Position numbers and translations under genes: made by a program | The notes under the pieces: model-generated | Seen by the model: only the letters and a program-made list of their open reading frames with translations | The model's database searches: none | What the model was told of the DNA's origin: nothing | Part shown: positions 1 to 6,268 of the stretch, one piece after another | Layout: the number at the start of each line of letters is the position of its first letter | How positions within the stretch are numbered: position 1 is the stretch's first letter | Source of the DNA: a virus | Direction: 5' to 3' (one strand) | Length of the DNA: 20,416 nt | IMG/VR virus record: IMGVR_UViG_3300028536_000107 | Coordinates: 1-20,416 of that record

Positions 1-55
1 ACACACGAACAACTTTTCGTTCCGAACTGAAACGCGAGTTTAAAACCGGCGGAGC

Positions 56-673
56 ATGTTAACCGTTGATCAAGCCAAAGCCGAATTGCTGGAGCTGTTG
101 AAAGCCAAGTCGGTGTTTCACGGGGAGTTCACCCTCGCTTCAGGAGCCAAGAGCCAGTTCTACGTGGATTGCAAGCTGACGACTTTGGACCCCAAAGGGG
201 CGTCGCTGGTGGGGCAACTGATGCATGCGCTGATCCGAAAGGAGGAAGCGGCCAGAAACGCGCGCATCGACGCGATCGGGGGCTTGACGATGGGGGCGGA
301 CCCGATTGCGCTGGCGGTGGCGATGTTCTCCTTCGCGGCCAAGGACGCGCGGCCATTCCAGGCCTTTTCCGTCCGCAAGACGGCCAAGGCGCACGGGCAG
401 GCCAAGCTGATTGAGGGCAATTTCAAGCGCGGCGACACCGTGGTCGTGATTGATGACGTGGTGACGCGCGGCGAGTCCACGATGGCGGCCATCCAAGCGG
501 TGGTGAATGAAGGAGGCAAGGTGGAGTTCGTGGCGGCGCTGGTGGACCGGCAGGAAGGCGGCCGGGACAAGATCGAGGAGATGGGGTATCGCGTCGTCGC
601 GCTGTTCAATCGCGAAGAGGTGCTTGGGAAGAATGCCGGCTCCCGCCAGTCAACGGATTGCGCGGTGGTGTGA
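56..673 (+). CDS. pyrE: Orotate phosphoribosyltransferase
   Basis: This cytosolic enzyme joins orotate to PRPP to make orotidine 5'-phosphate, the fifth step of pyrimidine synthesis. The 205-residue length fits the family. An N-terminal substrate segment (SGAKSQFYVDCK, about 29-40) is followed by the flexible-loop region (VRKTAKAHG, about 106-114) and the PRPP-binding signature VVVIDDVVTRGES (129-141) with its paired aspartates. The ATG is preceded by GGAG with only one base between, a tight spacing, but homology of the N-terminus favours this start. The final residues (about 191-205) do not match anything I recognise and may be lineage-specific. Base composition and codon use look bacterial, unlike the phage genes from about 1600 onward. 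Family assignment is secure; the source organism is inferred. Confidence 0.95.
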   Translation: MLTVDQAKAELLELLKAKSVFHGEFTLASGAKSQFYVDCKLTTLDPKGASLVGQLMHALIRKEEAARNARIDAIGGLTMGADPIALAVAMFSFAAKDARPFQAFSVRKTAKAHGQAKLIEGNFKRGDTVVVIDDVVTRGESTMAAIQAVVNEGGKVEFVAALVDRQEGGRDKIEEMGYRVVALFNREEVLGKNAGSRQSTDCAVV

Positions 674-901
674 CCTGAACGGGTTGCGCGCGGAGAACCG
701 CGATCGACTGGGCGTGAGTGCGATGCGCTCGCGCAGGACACACGCCGTCTGTTGCTCTTCTTCGCTCGGAGAAATGTTTTCCAGGAGATCGCCGAAGGCG
801 ACTGATTTGCTGATTTGCGGCCCAAGCGTTGATTTTCAGCCTTTCAAATGCGATGCACTCGTGGCATAGTACCACCATTGAAGCAGCCACCGCTAACGCA
901 G

Positions 902-1258
902 ATGAAACGTCGCTTGACGAAAAAGAACGGACAGTCCTTCAGCTCGGCCACATTGTTATTCGGGGTCACGCTCGCCCTCCATGTTCTCGTCGGTTGTATG
1001 TCGGTGGGCGTGCAGGATCGGCAGTCGGTCTCCAGGCCGAAGACGGAGTTTTCCAGGACGGTCATCGATGGTCACTCCTCGAAGATCACGTCGCAGCTCC
1101 TCCCTGGCTTGGGAGATCAACGGTTCGTCTCCAAGCCAAACATGGAGTTCTCGCGGTCGGCGGTCTATAATTATTCCTCGAAGATCATGCCGCAGATTCA
1201 GCCGGGCCTGGCGGTCTCCGGCGGCGCGCAGGCCAGCACTTGCACCTCCTGCCGGTAA
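902..1258 (+). CDS. Putative small lipoprotein with internal 33-residue repeat
   Basis: I do not recognise the family. From the ATG at 902 the 118-residue product has a basic N-terminus (MKRRLTKKN), a hydrophobic stretch (about 15-30) and a lipobox-like LVGC, as in an exported lipoprotein. The mature part contains two imperfect tandem copies of a 33-residue unit sharing VSxPxxEFSR, SSKI and PGL. The frame could extend upstream to 848, but the lipobox spacing favours 902. The last residues (after PGLAVSGG) may not be native, because just beyond the stop the sequence becomes the end of a TonB receptor in another frame. A weak promoter-like pair (TTTCAA, 17 bases, CATAGT) lies just upstream, around 842-870. 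Whether this gene is expressed is uncertain. Confidence 0.5.
   Translation: MKRRLTKKNGQSFSSATLLFGVTLALHVLVGCMSVGVQDRQSVSRPKTEFSRTVIDGHSSKITSQLLPGLGDQRFVSKPNMEFSRSAVYNYSSKIMPQIQPGLAVSGGAQASTCTSCR
1028..1211 (+). repeat. Two imperfect 99-bp tandem units inside the lipoprotein ORF
   Basis: Copy 1 starts at 1028 (GTCTCCAGGCCGAA) and copy 2 at 1127 (GTCTCCAAGCCAAA). The 99-base period keeps the frame. Both copies contain a GGAGTT core and TCCTCGAAGATCA. At protein level the shared positions are VS.P..EFSR, SSKI, Q and PGL. This looks like an old duplication within one gene, not a mobile repeat. Confidence 0.7.
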
Positions 1259-1269
1259 CCGCCGCGCAT

Positions 1270-1443
1270 GAACGGTCTGAGGCGCGCGTGGACTTGGGCG
1301 GCTGGTACGCCCTGACTTCGCGAGTCACCGCCTACGTCAATGTGGAGAATGCCCTGAACAAGTACTACAACGAAGTCGTGGGATACCCTGGCCTGACAGC
1401 AAATTTCCGGGCGGGAATGAGATTTCGAATCGGAGGGGAGTGA
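1270..1443 (+). pseudogene. C-terminal fragment of a TonB-dependent outer-membrane receptor
   Basis: The frame encodes the last strands of a TonB-dependent receptor beta-barrel: ARVDLGGWYAL, then VNVENALNKYYNEVVGYPG, then NFRAGMRFRIGGE at the stop. The NALNKxYxEVxGYP segment and a final strand ending near the stop codon are typical of the extreme C-terminus. The plug domain and nearly all of the barrel (several hundred residues) are missing. The frame stays open upstream only to 1171, over sequence that belongs to the lipoprotein ORF in another frame. This is either a relic after deletion or a cut piece joined during assembly. It shows the adjacent cell was Gram-negative, which conflicts with the actinophage-like genes that follow. 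Confidence 0.75.
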
Positions 1444-1577
1444 CGTCGAGCGATCGAACCTTTACTTTCTGCGGCCGGAAACCGTTTGGCGAAATCGCTC
1501 GTCGTTCGACGGGCCAGAATTGTCAAGCTGGCTACTTTCCGAGGCTTGGCACGGAGCGGGGCTCCAGGGCTTGCCAG

Positions 1578-1811
1578 ATGGCTGTTGGCATCCGCTTCAA
1601 GGGCGCGGAGGACGTGTCCTACTCCGCGTATCACCGCCGCGTTTACAAACTGCATGGCAAGGCTTCTGCTTTCAACTGTTCGGCCGATTGCTCCAGACCG
1701 GCCAGGCAGTGGGCGTGCCTGGGGGAGTACTCCAACATGGAGGACTATGTGCCGCTTTGCGTACCATGCCATAAGAGGTTTGATCTTGCTCGAATTGCGG
1801 GGACAGCGTGA
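1578..1811 (+). CDS. HNH-type zinc protein (possible HNH endonuclease), divergent
   Basis: The short core resembles the HNH proteins common in actinophages: SYSAYHRRVYKLHGKAS, then a CxxxC pair (C34, C38), an aromatic-rich segment and PLCVPCHKRFD with C61, C64 and H65. HNH nucleases make nicks or breaks and in phages often assist packaging or spread as mobile genes. Where most relatives have the first catalytic His just after the conserved W (W45), this protein has C47, so activity is doubtful. Start choice: ATG 1578 has AGGG eight bases upstream; GTG 1614 has GGAGG only two bases away. The frame stays open to 1440, but that part looks non-phage. The stop overlaps the next gene's GTG (GTGA). 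Confidence 0.6.
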   Translation: MAVGIRFKGAEDVSYSAYHRRVYKLHGKASAFNCSADCSRPARQWACLGEYSNMEDYVPLCVPCHKRFDLARIAGTA

Positions 1812-2527
1812 AGCTTCTCACGATAGATATTGAAACGTCGCCGTGTTTGGCACATGTGTGGGGGCTCTGGCAGCAGAATGTAGCCCTGGTTCAACTCCGC
1901 GAGTCCACCGAGCTGATGTGCTTCGCGGCCAAGTGGCACAACGAGCGTCAGATCCAGTTCGTCTCGGGTCATGGCATGCTGCAAACCGCCCACGATCTCC
2001 TGTCCGAGGCAGACGCGGTGGTTACCTGGAACGGGGACCAGTTCGACCTGAAGCACTTCAACCGTGAGTTCATCGAGCACGGGATGGGCATTCCCGCGCC
2101 GTTCGTCTCGATCGACCTGCTCAAGACGGTGCGCAAGCAGTTCAAGTTCCCCAGCAACAAGCTCGACTATGTAGCGAGCCGGTTGCTCGGCCAGAAGAAG
2201 ACCAGCCACACCGGCCACCAGCTGTGGATCGACTGCATGGCAGGCGACGAGCGCGCCTGGCGTCTCATGGAGCGCTACAACAAACAGGACGTGCGGATCA
2301 CGGAGAGGCTCTACGACGTCCTCTTGCCCTGGATCCCGAACCACCCCCACGTCCCGCTCCACGACGGCTATGCAGACCTGGAGTGCTGCCCCTCGTGTGG
2401 CAGCAGCAAGTACCAGCGCCGGGGATTCGCCTACACGTCCGTCTCCAAGTATCCCAGGTTCTCCTGTCTGTCCTGTGGGCGCTGGTTCAAGGGGACCGCT
2501 CGGACAGGGGGGGCTACCAGGCGATGA
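1808..2527 (+). CDS. DEDDy 3'-5' exonuclease with C-terminal zinc ribbon
   Basis: This is a stand-alone RNase H-fold 3'-5' exonuclease of the DnaQ/YprB kind. The metal-binding residues are visible: D7 and E9 (LLTIDIET), D80 in VTWNGDQFDLKHFN, and the YxxxD motif Y157/D161 (RYNKQDVRIT), which makes it DEDDy type. Residues about 190-228 form a zinc ribbon with C194/C197 and C220/C223, likely for nucleic-acid binding. In phages such proteins take part in replication proofreading, end trimming or recombination; no polymerase domain is present. The 239-residue product starts at GTG 1808, overlapping the stop of the HNH protein, and its stop overlaps the next ATG (ATGA), so the three genes are probably translationally coupled. 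Confidence 0.82.
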   Translation: MKLLTIDIETSPCLAHVWGLWQQNVALVQLRESTELMCFAAKWHNERQIQFVSGHGMLQTAHDLLSEADAVVTWNGDQFDLKHFNREFIEHGMGIPAPFVSIDLLKTVRKQFKFPSNKLDYVASRLLGQKKTSHTGHQLWIDCMAGDERAWRLMERYNKQDVRITERLYDVLLPWIPNHPHVPLHDGYADLECCPSCGSSKYQRRGFAYTSVSKYPRFSCLSCGRWFKGTARTGGATRR

Positions 2528-3165
2528 CCAGGCCGATGCTGTTGGATCTGTACTGCAAGGCCGGCGGGGCGGCCATGGGATATCACCGTGCCGGGTTCAC
2601 GGTGGTTGGTATCGACATCGAACCCCAACCCAACTACCCGTTCGAATTCGTCCAGAACGACGCGATCGAATATCTGTTGAAGCGCGGACATGAGTTCGAT
2701 GTAATCCATGCCTCACCTCCATGCCATGATCATTCCCCGCTGAAGTCTCGCGTGGGGGCGGATGGCACAGGGTGGCTCTTGGACGCCACGCGCCAGGCCC
2801 TCAAGTTCATAGGTGGACCCTGGGTAATCGAGAACGTCATGGCCGCGGACATGCGCCGTGACGTCATGCTCTGCGGGGAATACTTCGACCTGCGGACCGT
2901 ACGTCATCGAAAGTTTGAACTCTGGCGCGAAGACGCAATCGAGAACCCGAAGCACCCGAAGCTTCCTCATGAGCGTAAGACCTCCACCAAGAAGCGCCGG
3001 GCATGCCTTGACGCGGGCATGAACATCAGCGTCACGGGTGACGTGTACGACTATGTCGGACCACCCTGCATGGGTATCGACTGGATGACAGGGACCGAGC
3101 TGGCGCAGGCCATCCCTCCCGCGTATACCGAGTACATCGGCAAGCAACTCATGGGGGCGTTGTGA
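2524..3165 (+). CDS. C5-cytosine DNA methyltransferase-like protein
   Basis: The 213-residue product has the signatures of SAM-dependent C5-cytosine methyltransferases in compact phage form: motif I-like LDLYCKAGGAAMGYHRAGF (7-25), an acidic SAM-ribose contact VGIDIE (28-33), catalytic SPPC with Cys67 (DVIHASPPCHDH), and ENV (103-105). The usual large target-recognition domain is missing, and the C-terminal motif is replaced by AIPPAYTEYIG. It could protect phage DNA from host restriction or act on a modified base. The frame stays open upstream to 2224, but the ATG at 2524 overlaps the exonuclease stop and precedes motif I, so it is chosen. The next gene overlaps its stop by four bases (GTGA). 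Confidence 0.82.
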   Translation: MTRPMLLDLYCKAGGAAMGYHRAGFTVVGIDIEPQPNYPFEFVQNDAIEYLLKRGHEFDVIHASPPCHDHSPLKSRVGADGTGWLLDATRQALKFIGGPWVIENVMAADMRRDVMLCGEYFDLRTVRHRKFELWREDAIENPKHPKLPHERKTSTKKRRACLDAGMNISVTGDVYDYVGPPCMGIDWMTGTELAQAIPPAYTEYIGKQLMGAL

Positions 3166-3497
3166 CCATCAACGAGCAGATCGGCGAGATCAAGCGCAAC
3201 CTGGAGACTCCCGAGGTGGACGGAGTCTCCCTGAAGTGGCAGGCCGCCGCAGATGACGCGGAGCGGAATCTCGCGGGCCTCAGCTACCCCTCATGGGTGG
3301 GATTCGTGGACTTCGACGCACTGCGGGTGTTCTCCTCGCACAACTCAGGAGAGCTGCGCTCCAGGCTGCTCATCCTGGCAGCCAGGTCTATAGCCTGGAT
3401 AGAGGCCATCGACAGGCGCACCACCGAACCGGCCAACACCGGCGAGACGATCGCCTTCTGGCCGCCGATCTACGGGGCGGCCGGTCCATATGCTTGA
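3162..3497 (+). CDS. Hypothetical protein, 111 residues
   Basis: No family is recognised. The product begins with a charged helical segment (INEQIGEIKRNLETPE), has a middle part with several aromatic residues (YPSWVGFVDFDALRVF), then a helix rich in Leu, Ala and Arg, and ends in FWPPIYGAAGPYA. No transmembrane segment or cysteine motif is seen. GTG 3162 overlaps the methyltransferase stop, and the gene's end overlaps the sigma-like gene by eight bases. This supports real, coupled translation in the left rightward operon. Function unknown. Confidence 0.7.
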   Translation: MTINEQIGEIKRNLETPEVDGVSLKWQAAADDAERNLAGLSYPSWVGFVDFDALRVFSSHNSGELRSRLLILAARSIAWIEAIDRRTTEPANTGETIAFWPPIYGAAGPYA

Positions 3498-4149
3498 GGG
3501 GTTCGACTACGAAGCAATGGAGGACCTCGCGTCGCGAGCCTCCAGCTCTGTATGCAAGCGCATCGCCGGCAGCTCCTGGGAGGACCTCAAGCAAGATGGC
3601 ATTGTCTGGATGCTCTCGCACGAGCACAAGCTGATCGAGTGGTCAGAGGACCCCGACCAGGGGTACGGCAAGACCTACCGCTCGGTCTACCACTGCCTGT
3701 TGGATCTGGCCCAGCGGGACAAGGCCGTACGTACCGGCTATCGCCCCGAGGACAACTTCTACTACAGCCTGTCGATGCTCAAGCGCATCCTGCCGCTGTT
3801 CTACGCCGACGTGTTGGCAGATCTCTCGGATGAGCTGGTTCAGGAGCTGGACCTGCCGGACAGAGACGCCAAGCTTGACGTGGAGATGGGCCTGAAGAAG
3901 TGCAGGATTAGTATCCGCCAGGCGCTGTTCGCCTGGTTCCACGAGGACAGGGATCAGTCCGAGGTGGTCTCCGAGATCGCCGAGGAGAACGACATCAGCT
4001 ATGAAGCAGCACGCAAGCGTTGGGAGAGGACCATTGCCAGACTGCAATCAGCCATCGGGGGGCCCGCCCCTACGTATCACCGACCCCGGAAGGCCATCAG
4101 CAATGCAGCAGCCCAAGCAATCACCAGCAACGCCTATGATCCAAACTGA
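3490..4149 (+). CDS. Sigma-like / helix-turn-helix regulatory protein
   Basis: The 219-residue product looks like a divergent sigma-70-type protein. An N-terminal helical part (SWEDLKQDGIVWMLSHEH, 29-46) recalls sigma region 2. The C-terminal segment 157-187 (EVVSEIAEENDISYEAARKR onward) has the form of the region-4 helix-turn-helix: turn at ENDIS, recognition helix YEAARKRWERT. It would bind host RNA polymerase or DNA and redirect transcription to phage promoters; this role is inferred. The tail after 190 is basic and Ala/Pro-rich. ATG 3490 lies within the end of the preceding gene, and the next gene starts inside this one, so all are one operon. A different HTH regulator is the main alternative. 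Confidence 0.6.
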   Translation: MLEGFDYEAMEDLASRASSSVCKRIAGSSWEDLKQDGIVWMLSHEHKLIEWSEDPDQGYGKTYRSVYHCLLDLAQRDKAVRTGYRPEDNFYYSLSMLKRILPLFYADVLADLSDELVQELDLPDRDAKLDVEMGLKKCRISIRQALFAWFHEDRDQSEVVSEIAEENDISYEAARKRWERTIARLQSAIGGPAPTYHRPRKAISNAAAQAITSNAYDPN

Positions 4150-4387
4150 AGATGACTGGACGAAGCTGCGAGATGCACTGGTCTACCTCAAGGATGTCCG
4201 TTGCGGGTGGGACGACGCCAGCGTGTGGGCAGATCCGCTACTGACCCTGACCCCCAAGCTCCTGGACGCCTACGCTGATCTCTGGGAGCTCTCGCAGGCC
4301 CTGTTGCAAGCGGTCGAGCAGGAGCACGACCGGCAGACTTCGTCAGGGCTGATCCTGCCAGGAAACGATCTCCGATCGTGTCCGTAG
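4103..4387 (+). CDS. Hypothetical protein, 94 residues
   Basis: I do not recognise it. After a polar N-terminus (MQQPKQSPATPM) the protein is mostly helical, with W/L-rich stretches (DDWTKLRDALVYLKDV, DAYADLWELSQALLQAV) and a polar end. ATG 4103 has GGAAGG about nine bases upstream and is preferred over ATG 4136, which has no visible ribosome binding site. The gene starts inside the end of the sigma-like gene. It is the last gene of the rightward block and is followed within four bases by the terminator hairpins. Confidence 0.6.
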   Translation: MQQPKQSPATPMIQTEDDWTKLRDALVYLKDVRCGWDDASVWADPLLTLTPKLLDAYADLWELSQALLQAVEQEHDRQTSSGLILPGNDLRSCP

Positions 4388-4390
4388 TGC

Positions 4391-4409
4391 ACGCGAGGCT
4401 TGCTCGCGT
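4391..4409 (+). terminator. Hairpin just after the rightward block
   Basis: A perfect 7-bp stem (ACGCGAG / CTCGCGT) encloses the loop GCTTG, four bases after the stop at 4387. No T-run follows, so it may be a processing or 3'-protection hairpin, or may work together with the larger hairpin at 4432-4470. Confidence 0.45.
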
Positions 4410-4431
4410 CACACCGTAACGAAGTGGACAG

Positions 4432-4470
4432 CAAGAAGCCCCCGCGCCCAATCAGGGCCGGGGGCTCTTG
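4432..4470. terminator. Bidirectional terminator between converging operons
   Basis: The long GC-rich stem pairs CAAG with CTTG (one bulged A), AGCCCCCG with CGGGGGCT, and GCCC with GGGC around the loop AATCA. It sits between the rightward stop at 4387 and the leftward stop at 4476. Its symmetry means both transcripts could use it. The T-tract is weak on either side, as is common in high-GC actinobacterial systems. Confidence 0.75.
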
Positions 4471-4475
4471 TCTTG

Positions 4476-4772
4476 CTAGAAGACGATCGTTGGATCCCAC
4501 TCCAGGTCGGCCCACTCGGGGTACTTCTTGGGGCTCAGGTGGGCGGGCACGTCGGCCCATCCCTCGTCTGACCAGCAGTAGTCGGCGCAAGTCCAAGCCG
4601 CTGGACTGAAGCTGTTCTCAATCTCGCTGAAATCTTCGAAGATCTCGATCATGCGGCGGCAGACGTTGGGTCCGCCAACGTAAACGTCGCTGTAGATTCC
4701 GTCCACTTCGATGTGGTCGACCGATTGAACTTCCCATCCGAGATCGTTGAGGGAAACCCCGACTCCGCTCAT
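4476..4772 (-). CDS. Hypothetical acidic, aromatic-rich protein, 98 residues
   Basis: The family is unknown. The product is acidic with many Trp/Tyr (WTCADYCWSDEGWADV, YPEWADLEW) and three cysteines. Small, acidic, aromatic-rich proteins of this sort in phage early operons often bind host proteins; that is an inference. AAGGAG lies five to six bases before the ATG, and the ATG overlaps the stop of the upstream small gene (ATGA). It is the last gene of the leftward operon, ending just before the shared terminator. Confidence 0.72.
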   Translation of the reverse strand: MSGVGVSLNDLGWEVQSVDHIEVDGIYSDVYVGGPNVCRRMIEIFEDFSEIENSFSPAAWTCADYCWSDEGWADVPAHLSPKKYPEWADLEWDPTIVF

Positions 4773-4936
4773 GAAGGCTCCTTCGGTTGATAGATGGGCT
4801 CAATGTCCCCCAGCTGTGCTTCCTGGCACGCCGCCAGGAACACGTTTTCTGCGGAGCCGTCGTTTTTGCGAAGGGACGCAGTCCACAGCCAGCATCCTGG
4901 TGTGTACTGCACCTTGCTCCAGAATCTATCGCTCAT
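4769..4936 (-). CDS. Truncated HNH-type N-terminal domain, 55 residues
   Basis: The product begins MSDRFWSKVQYTPGCWLWTA. The pattern FW.KV...GCWLWT is the recognisable N-terminus of phage and homing HNH endonucleases. In those it is followed by a GYG.F segment and the HNH core. Here the sequence changes after about residue 25, there is no His-rich core, and the ORF stops at residue 55. It is therefore either a decayed endonuclease or a retained DNA-binding fragment. The stop overlaps the next ATG, and the start is four bases after the upstream stop. A GGAGG lies about 15 bases upstream of the start, rather far. The overlaps suggest it is still translated. Confidence 0.6.
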   Translation of the reverse strand: MSDRFWSKVQYTPGCWLWTASLRKNDGSAENVFLAACQEAQLGDIEPIYQPKEPS

Positions 4937-4940
4937 AGAT

Positions 4941-5291
4941 CTACTGTAGCACCTCCTTGAGGAGCGCCGGGTCGATCTCTTCGCCCGGCTGGACGAACTG
5001 CGCCGTCATAACTCGTACCTCGGGATGAGCCTTGCGCTCGGCCCTAGCGGCAGCGCCTGCTTCTGCCGCCGTGTAGAACGGACCTACCACCCACGTGGGG
5101 CAGAACTCTCGCAGACCTCCAGAAGTCGGCCTGGAGCGATCCTGCGCGATGACCACGTACTTGAAGTCCCTCTTGCGGAGGGACTCAAGCGCTTCAAGTA
5201 CCTTGTCGGCCACTTCACCGGCCGAGAGCGAGGCATTGCCCTCGTCAGACAACACCTCGCCGACTGCGGCGATCTGTTTATCGGCTGCCAT
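4941..5291 (-). CDS. Hypothetical protein, 116 residues
   Basis: No known family is recognised. The N-terminal half is helical and Ala/Glu-rich (about 1-40), followed by an alpha/beta-like part (DFKYVVIAQDRSRP, PTWVVGPFYTAAEAGAAARA) and a PGEEIDPALLKEVLQ tail. There are no membrane segments; the single Cys gives no metal motif. GGAGG five bases before the ATG strongly supports the start. It belongs to the leftward small-gene operon, about 50 bases downstream of the CxxC microprotein. Confidence 0.75.
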   Translation of the reverse strand: MAADKQIAAVGEVLSDEGNASLSAGEVADKVLEALESLRKRDFKYVVIAQDRSRPTSGGLREFCPTWVVGPFYTAAEAGAAARAERKAHPEVRVMTAQFVQPGEEIDPALLKEVLQ

Positions 5292-5319
5292 TCCAACCTC
5301 CGTTGTGAATGGTTACTCC

Positions 5320-5331
5320 CCGCACGTGCGG
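5320..5331. promoter_or_regulatory. 12-bp perfect palindrome CCGCACGTGCGG
   Basis: A perfect palindrome lies in the short gap between the genes ending at 5342 and starting at 5291, one of the few gaps in this operon. It could bind a dimeric regulator or form a small stem in the transcript. The palindrome is seen directly; the function is a guess. Confidence 0.3.
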
Positions 5332-5341
5332 TGCAGTGCGG

Positions 5342-5509
5342 TTAGTGGCCACCGACCTTCCTCCCCGTCTCCAAATTGGGTCGGGCGCTGTACTCGGGAA
5401 TCTCCATGAAGGTCTCCCAGTGCCACACAGCAGCACAGGCGTCGCACATGGCGTAGGCGCCGCAGTGGAAGCGGTCGTGGTAGCGCCACAGGCGCTCATC
5501 GAGGTTCAC
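5342..5509 (-). CDS. CxxC microprotein, 55 residues
   Basis: The small ORF starts at GTG 5509. The product (MNLDERLWRYHDRFHCGAYA onward) contains H15 and C16, then C22 and C25 in AMCDACAAVWHW, with H30: a cluster of Cys and His that could hold one zinc. The rest is polar, ending TGRKVGGH. The GTG overlaps the stop of the upstream gene (GTGA), a strong sign of coupled translation. Such zinc microproteins in phages often bind nucleic acid or host RNA polymerase, but no partner is shown here. Confidence 0.65.
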   Translation of the reverse strand: MNLDERLWRYHDRFHCGAYAMCDACAAVWHWETFMEIPEYSARPNLETGRKVGGH

Positions 5510-5784
5510 GCCAGTCCCCGCTCATCGCGGAGGTAGTCAGACGAGTCGGACGCAGTCCGATCGTTGCAGTATTCGCGCTCCTCGCGAAGACTATCCATGA
5601 GGACATCCTCTTCGTCCGGGTACGGCCTGCCGAAGTAGTCGGCGGCAGCCAGGCGGCGCTCAAGGATGCACGTCACCCAACCCTCGTCCCACGCAGTGGA
5701 CATGACGTCCACCTTCTTCCACCACCCGGGGCACTGCTCGTCCCAGAGCACAAGAAGCTTGCGGTTGCTCTCGCTCATGGCCAC
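5506..5784 (-). CDS. Hypothetical protein, 92 residues
   Basis: I do not recognise this. The protein has a Trp/Cys-rich N-terminal half (LWDEQCPGWWKKVDV, STAWDEGWVTCILERRL) and a highly acidic C-terminal half (PDEEDVLMDSLREEREY). GTG 5784 is preferred because AAGGAG lies eight bases before it; the in-frame ATG at 5778 would be 14 bases away. It is in tandem with the 67-residue gene upstream (two-base gap) and overlaps the CxxC gene downstream. Confidence 0.72.
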   Translation of the reverse strand: MAMSESNRKLLVLWDEQCPGWWKKVDVMSTAWDEGWVTCILERRLAAADYFGRPYPDEEDVLMDSLREEREYCNDRTASDSSDYLRDERGLA

Positions 5785-5786
5785 GC

Positions 5787-5990
5787 TTACAGCTCCTTCT
5801 CGAAGGTGACATCGCCGAGCTTGACCACGGTCTCGCCGGCCTCGTCCAACAGGTCGAACGCCACATACGGAGCGTCCTCCTTCGTGCGGGCGATGACGTG
5901 GACCGTGGTGGCCAGGATGGCGACAGTGTCGCTGAAGATGGGATCGGGGTCAGTGCTGACCAGTTCCGCCTTGACGGCATATCTGTTCAC
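5787..5990 (-). CDS. Hypothetical small beta-rich protein, 67 residues
   Basis: The family is unknown. Alternating hydrophobic stretches (RYAVKAELVST, TVAILATTVHVIARTKE, PYVAFDLL, ETVVKLGDVTFEKEL) suggest a small all-beta or alpha/beta fold with no cysteines. GTG 5990 has a GGGAG four bases upstream. The stop is two bases before the next start, so it belongs to the leftward operon. The 71-base gap on its upstream side holds no other ORF that I can support. Confidence 0.68.
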   Translation of the reverse strand: MNRYAVKAELVSTDPDPIFSDTVAILATTVHVIARTKEDAPYVAFDLLDEAGETVVKLGDVTFEKEL

Positions 5991-6061
5991 GGTTCTCCCT
6001 TCCGTGGCCCTGATGGGTCACAACACGGCCGACGTTCAAGACGCTGGCCATGCAATGCTCA

Positions 6062-6268
6062 TCAGCTCGCAGGCTTGTGGATGACCCATTCGAGAGGATC
6101 TACGATCCTCCCGTCGAACAGCTTGTACGCGTAGTAGGGCCAGTCCCACGAAGGGCTGTCCACCACGCTGTCCACGCGCACCTTCTCGGTCGTGCGGGTG
6201 TGCTCCACCTCAAGGCCCGCAAGCCTCTCGGTGAGGTCGTGCAGGTCCACCTTGTTGATCCTGAACAT
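6062..6268 (-). CDS. Hypothetical protein, 68 residues
   Basis: Unknown family. The sequence runs MFRINKVDLHDLTERLAGLE, then a Thr/Val-rich part, then WDWPYYAYKLFDGRIVDPLEWV. No cysteines or membrane helix. GGAGG five bases before the ATG supports the start; the ATG directly abuts the TAG of the upstream membrane-protein gene (TAGATG). It shares the layout of its neighbours and is likely co-transcribed with them. Confidence 0.72.
   Translation of the reverse strand: MFRINKVDLHDLTERLAGLEVEHTRTTEKVRVDSVVDSPSWDWPYYAYKLFDGRIVDPLEWVIHKPAS

Noticed and set aside
2224-2523. Longer upstream start for the methyltransferase
   Set aside because: The extra 100 residues are Arg/Pro-rich, lie over the exonuclease gene and precede motif I; the ATG at 2524 with ATGA overlap fits much better.
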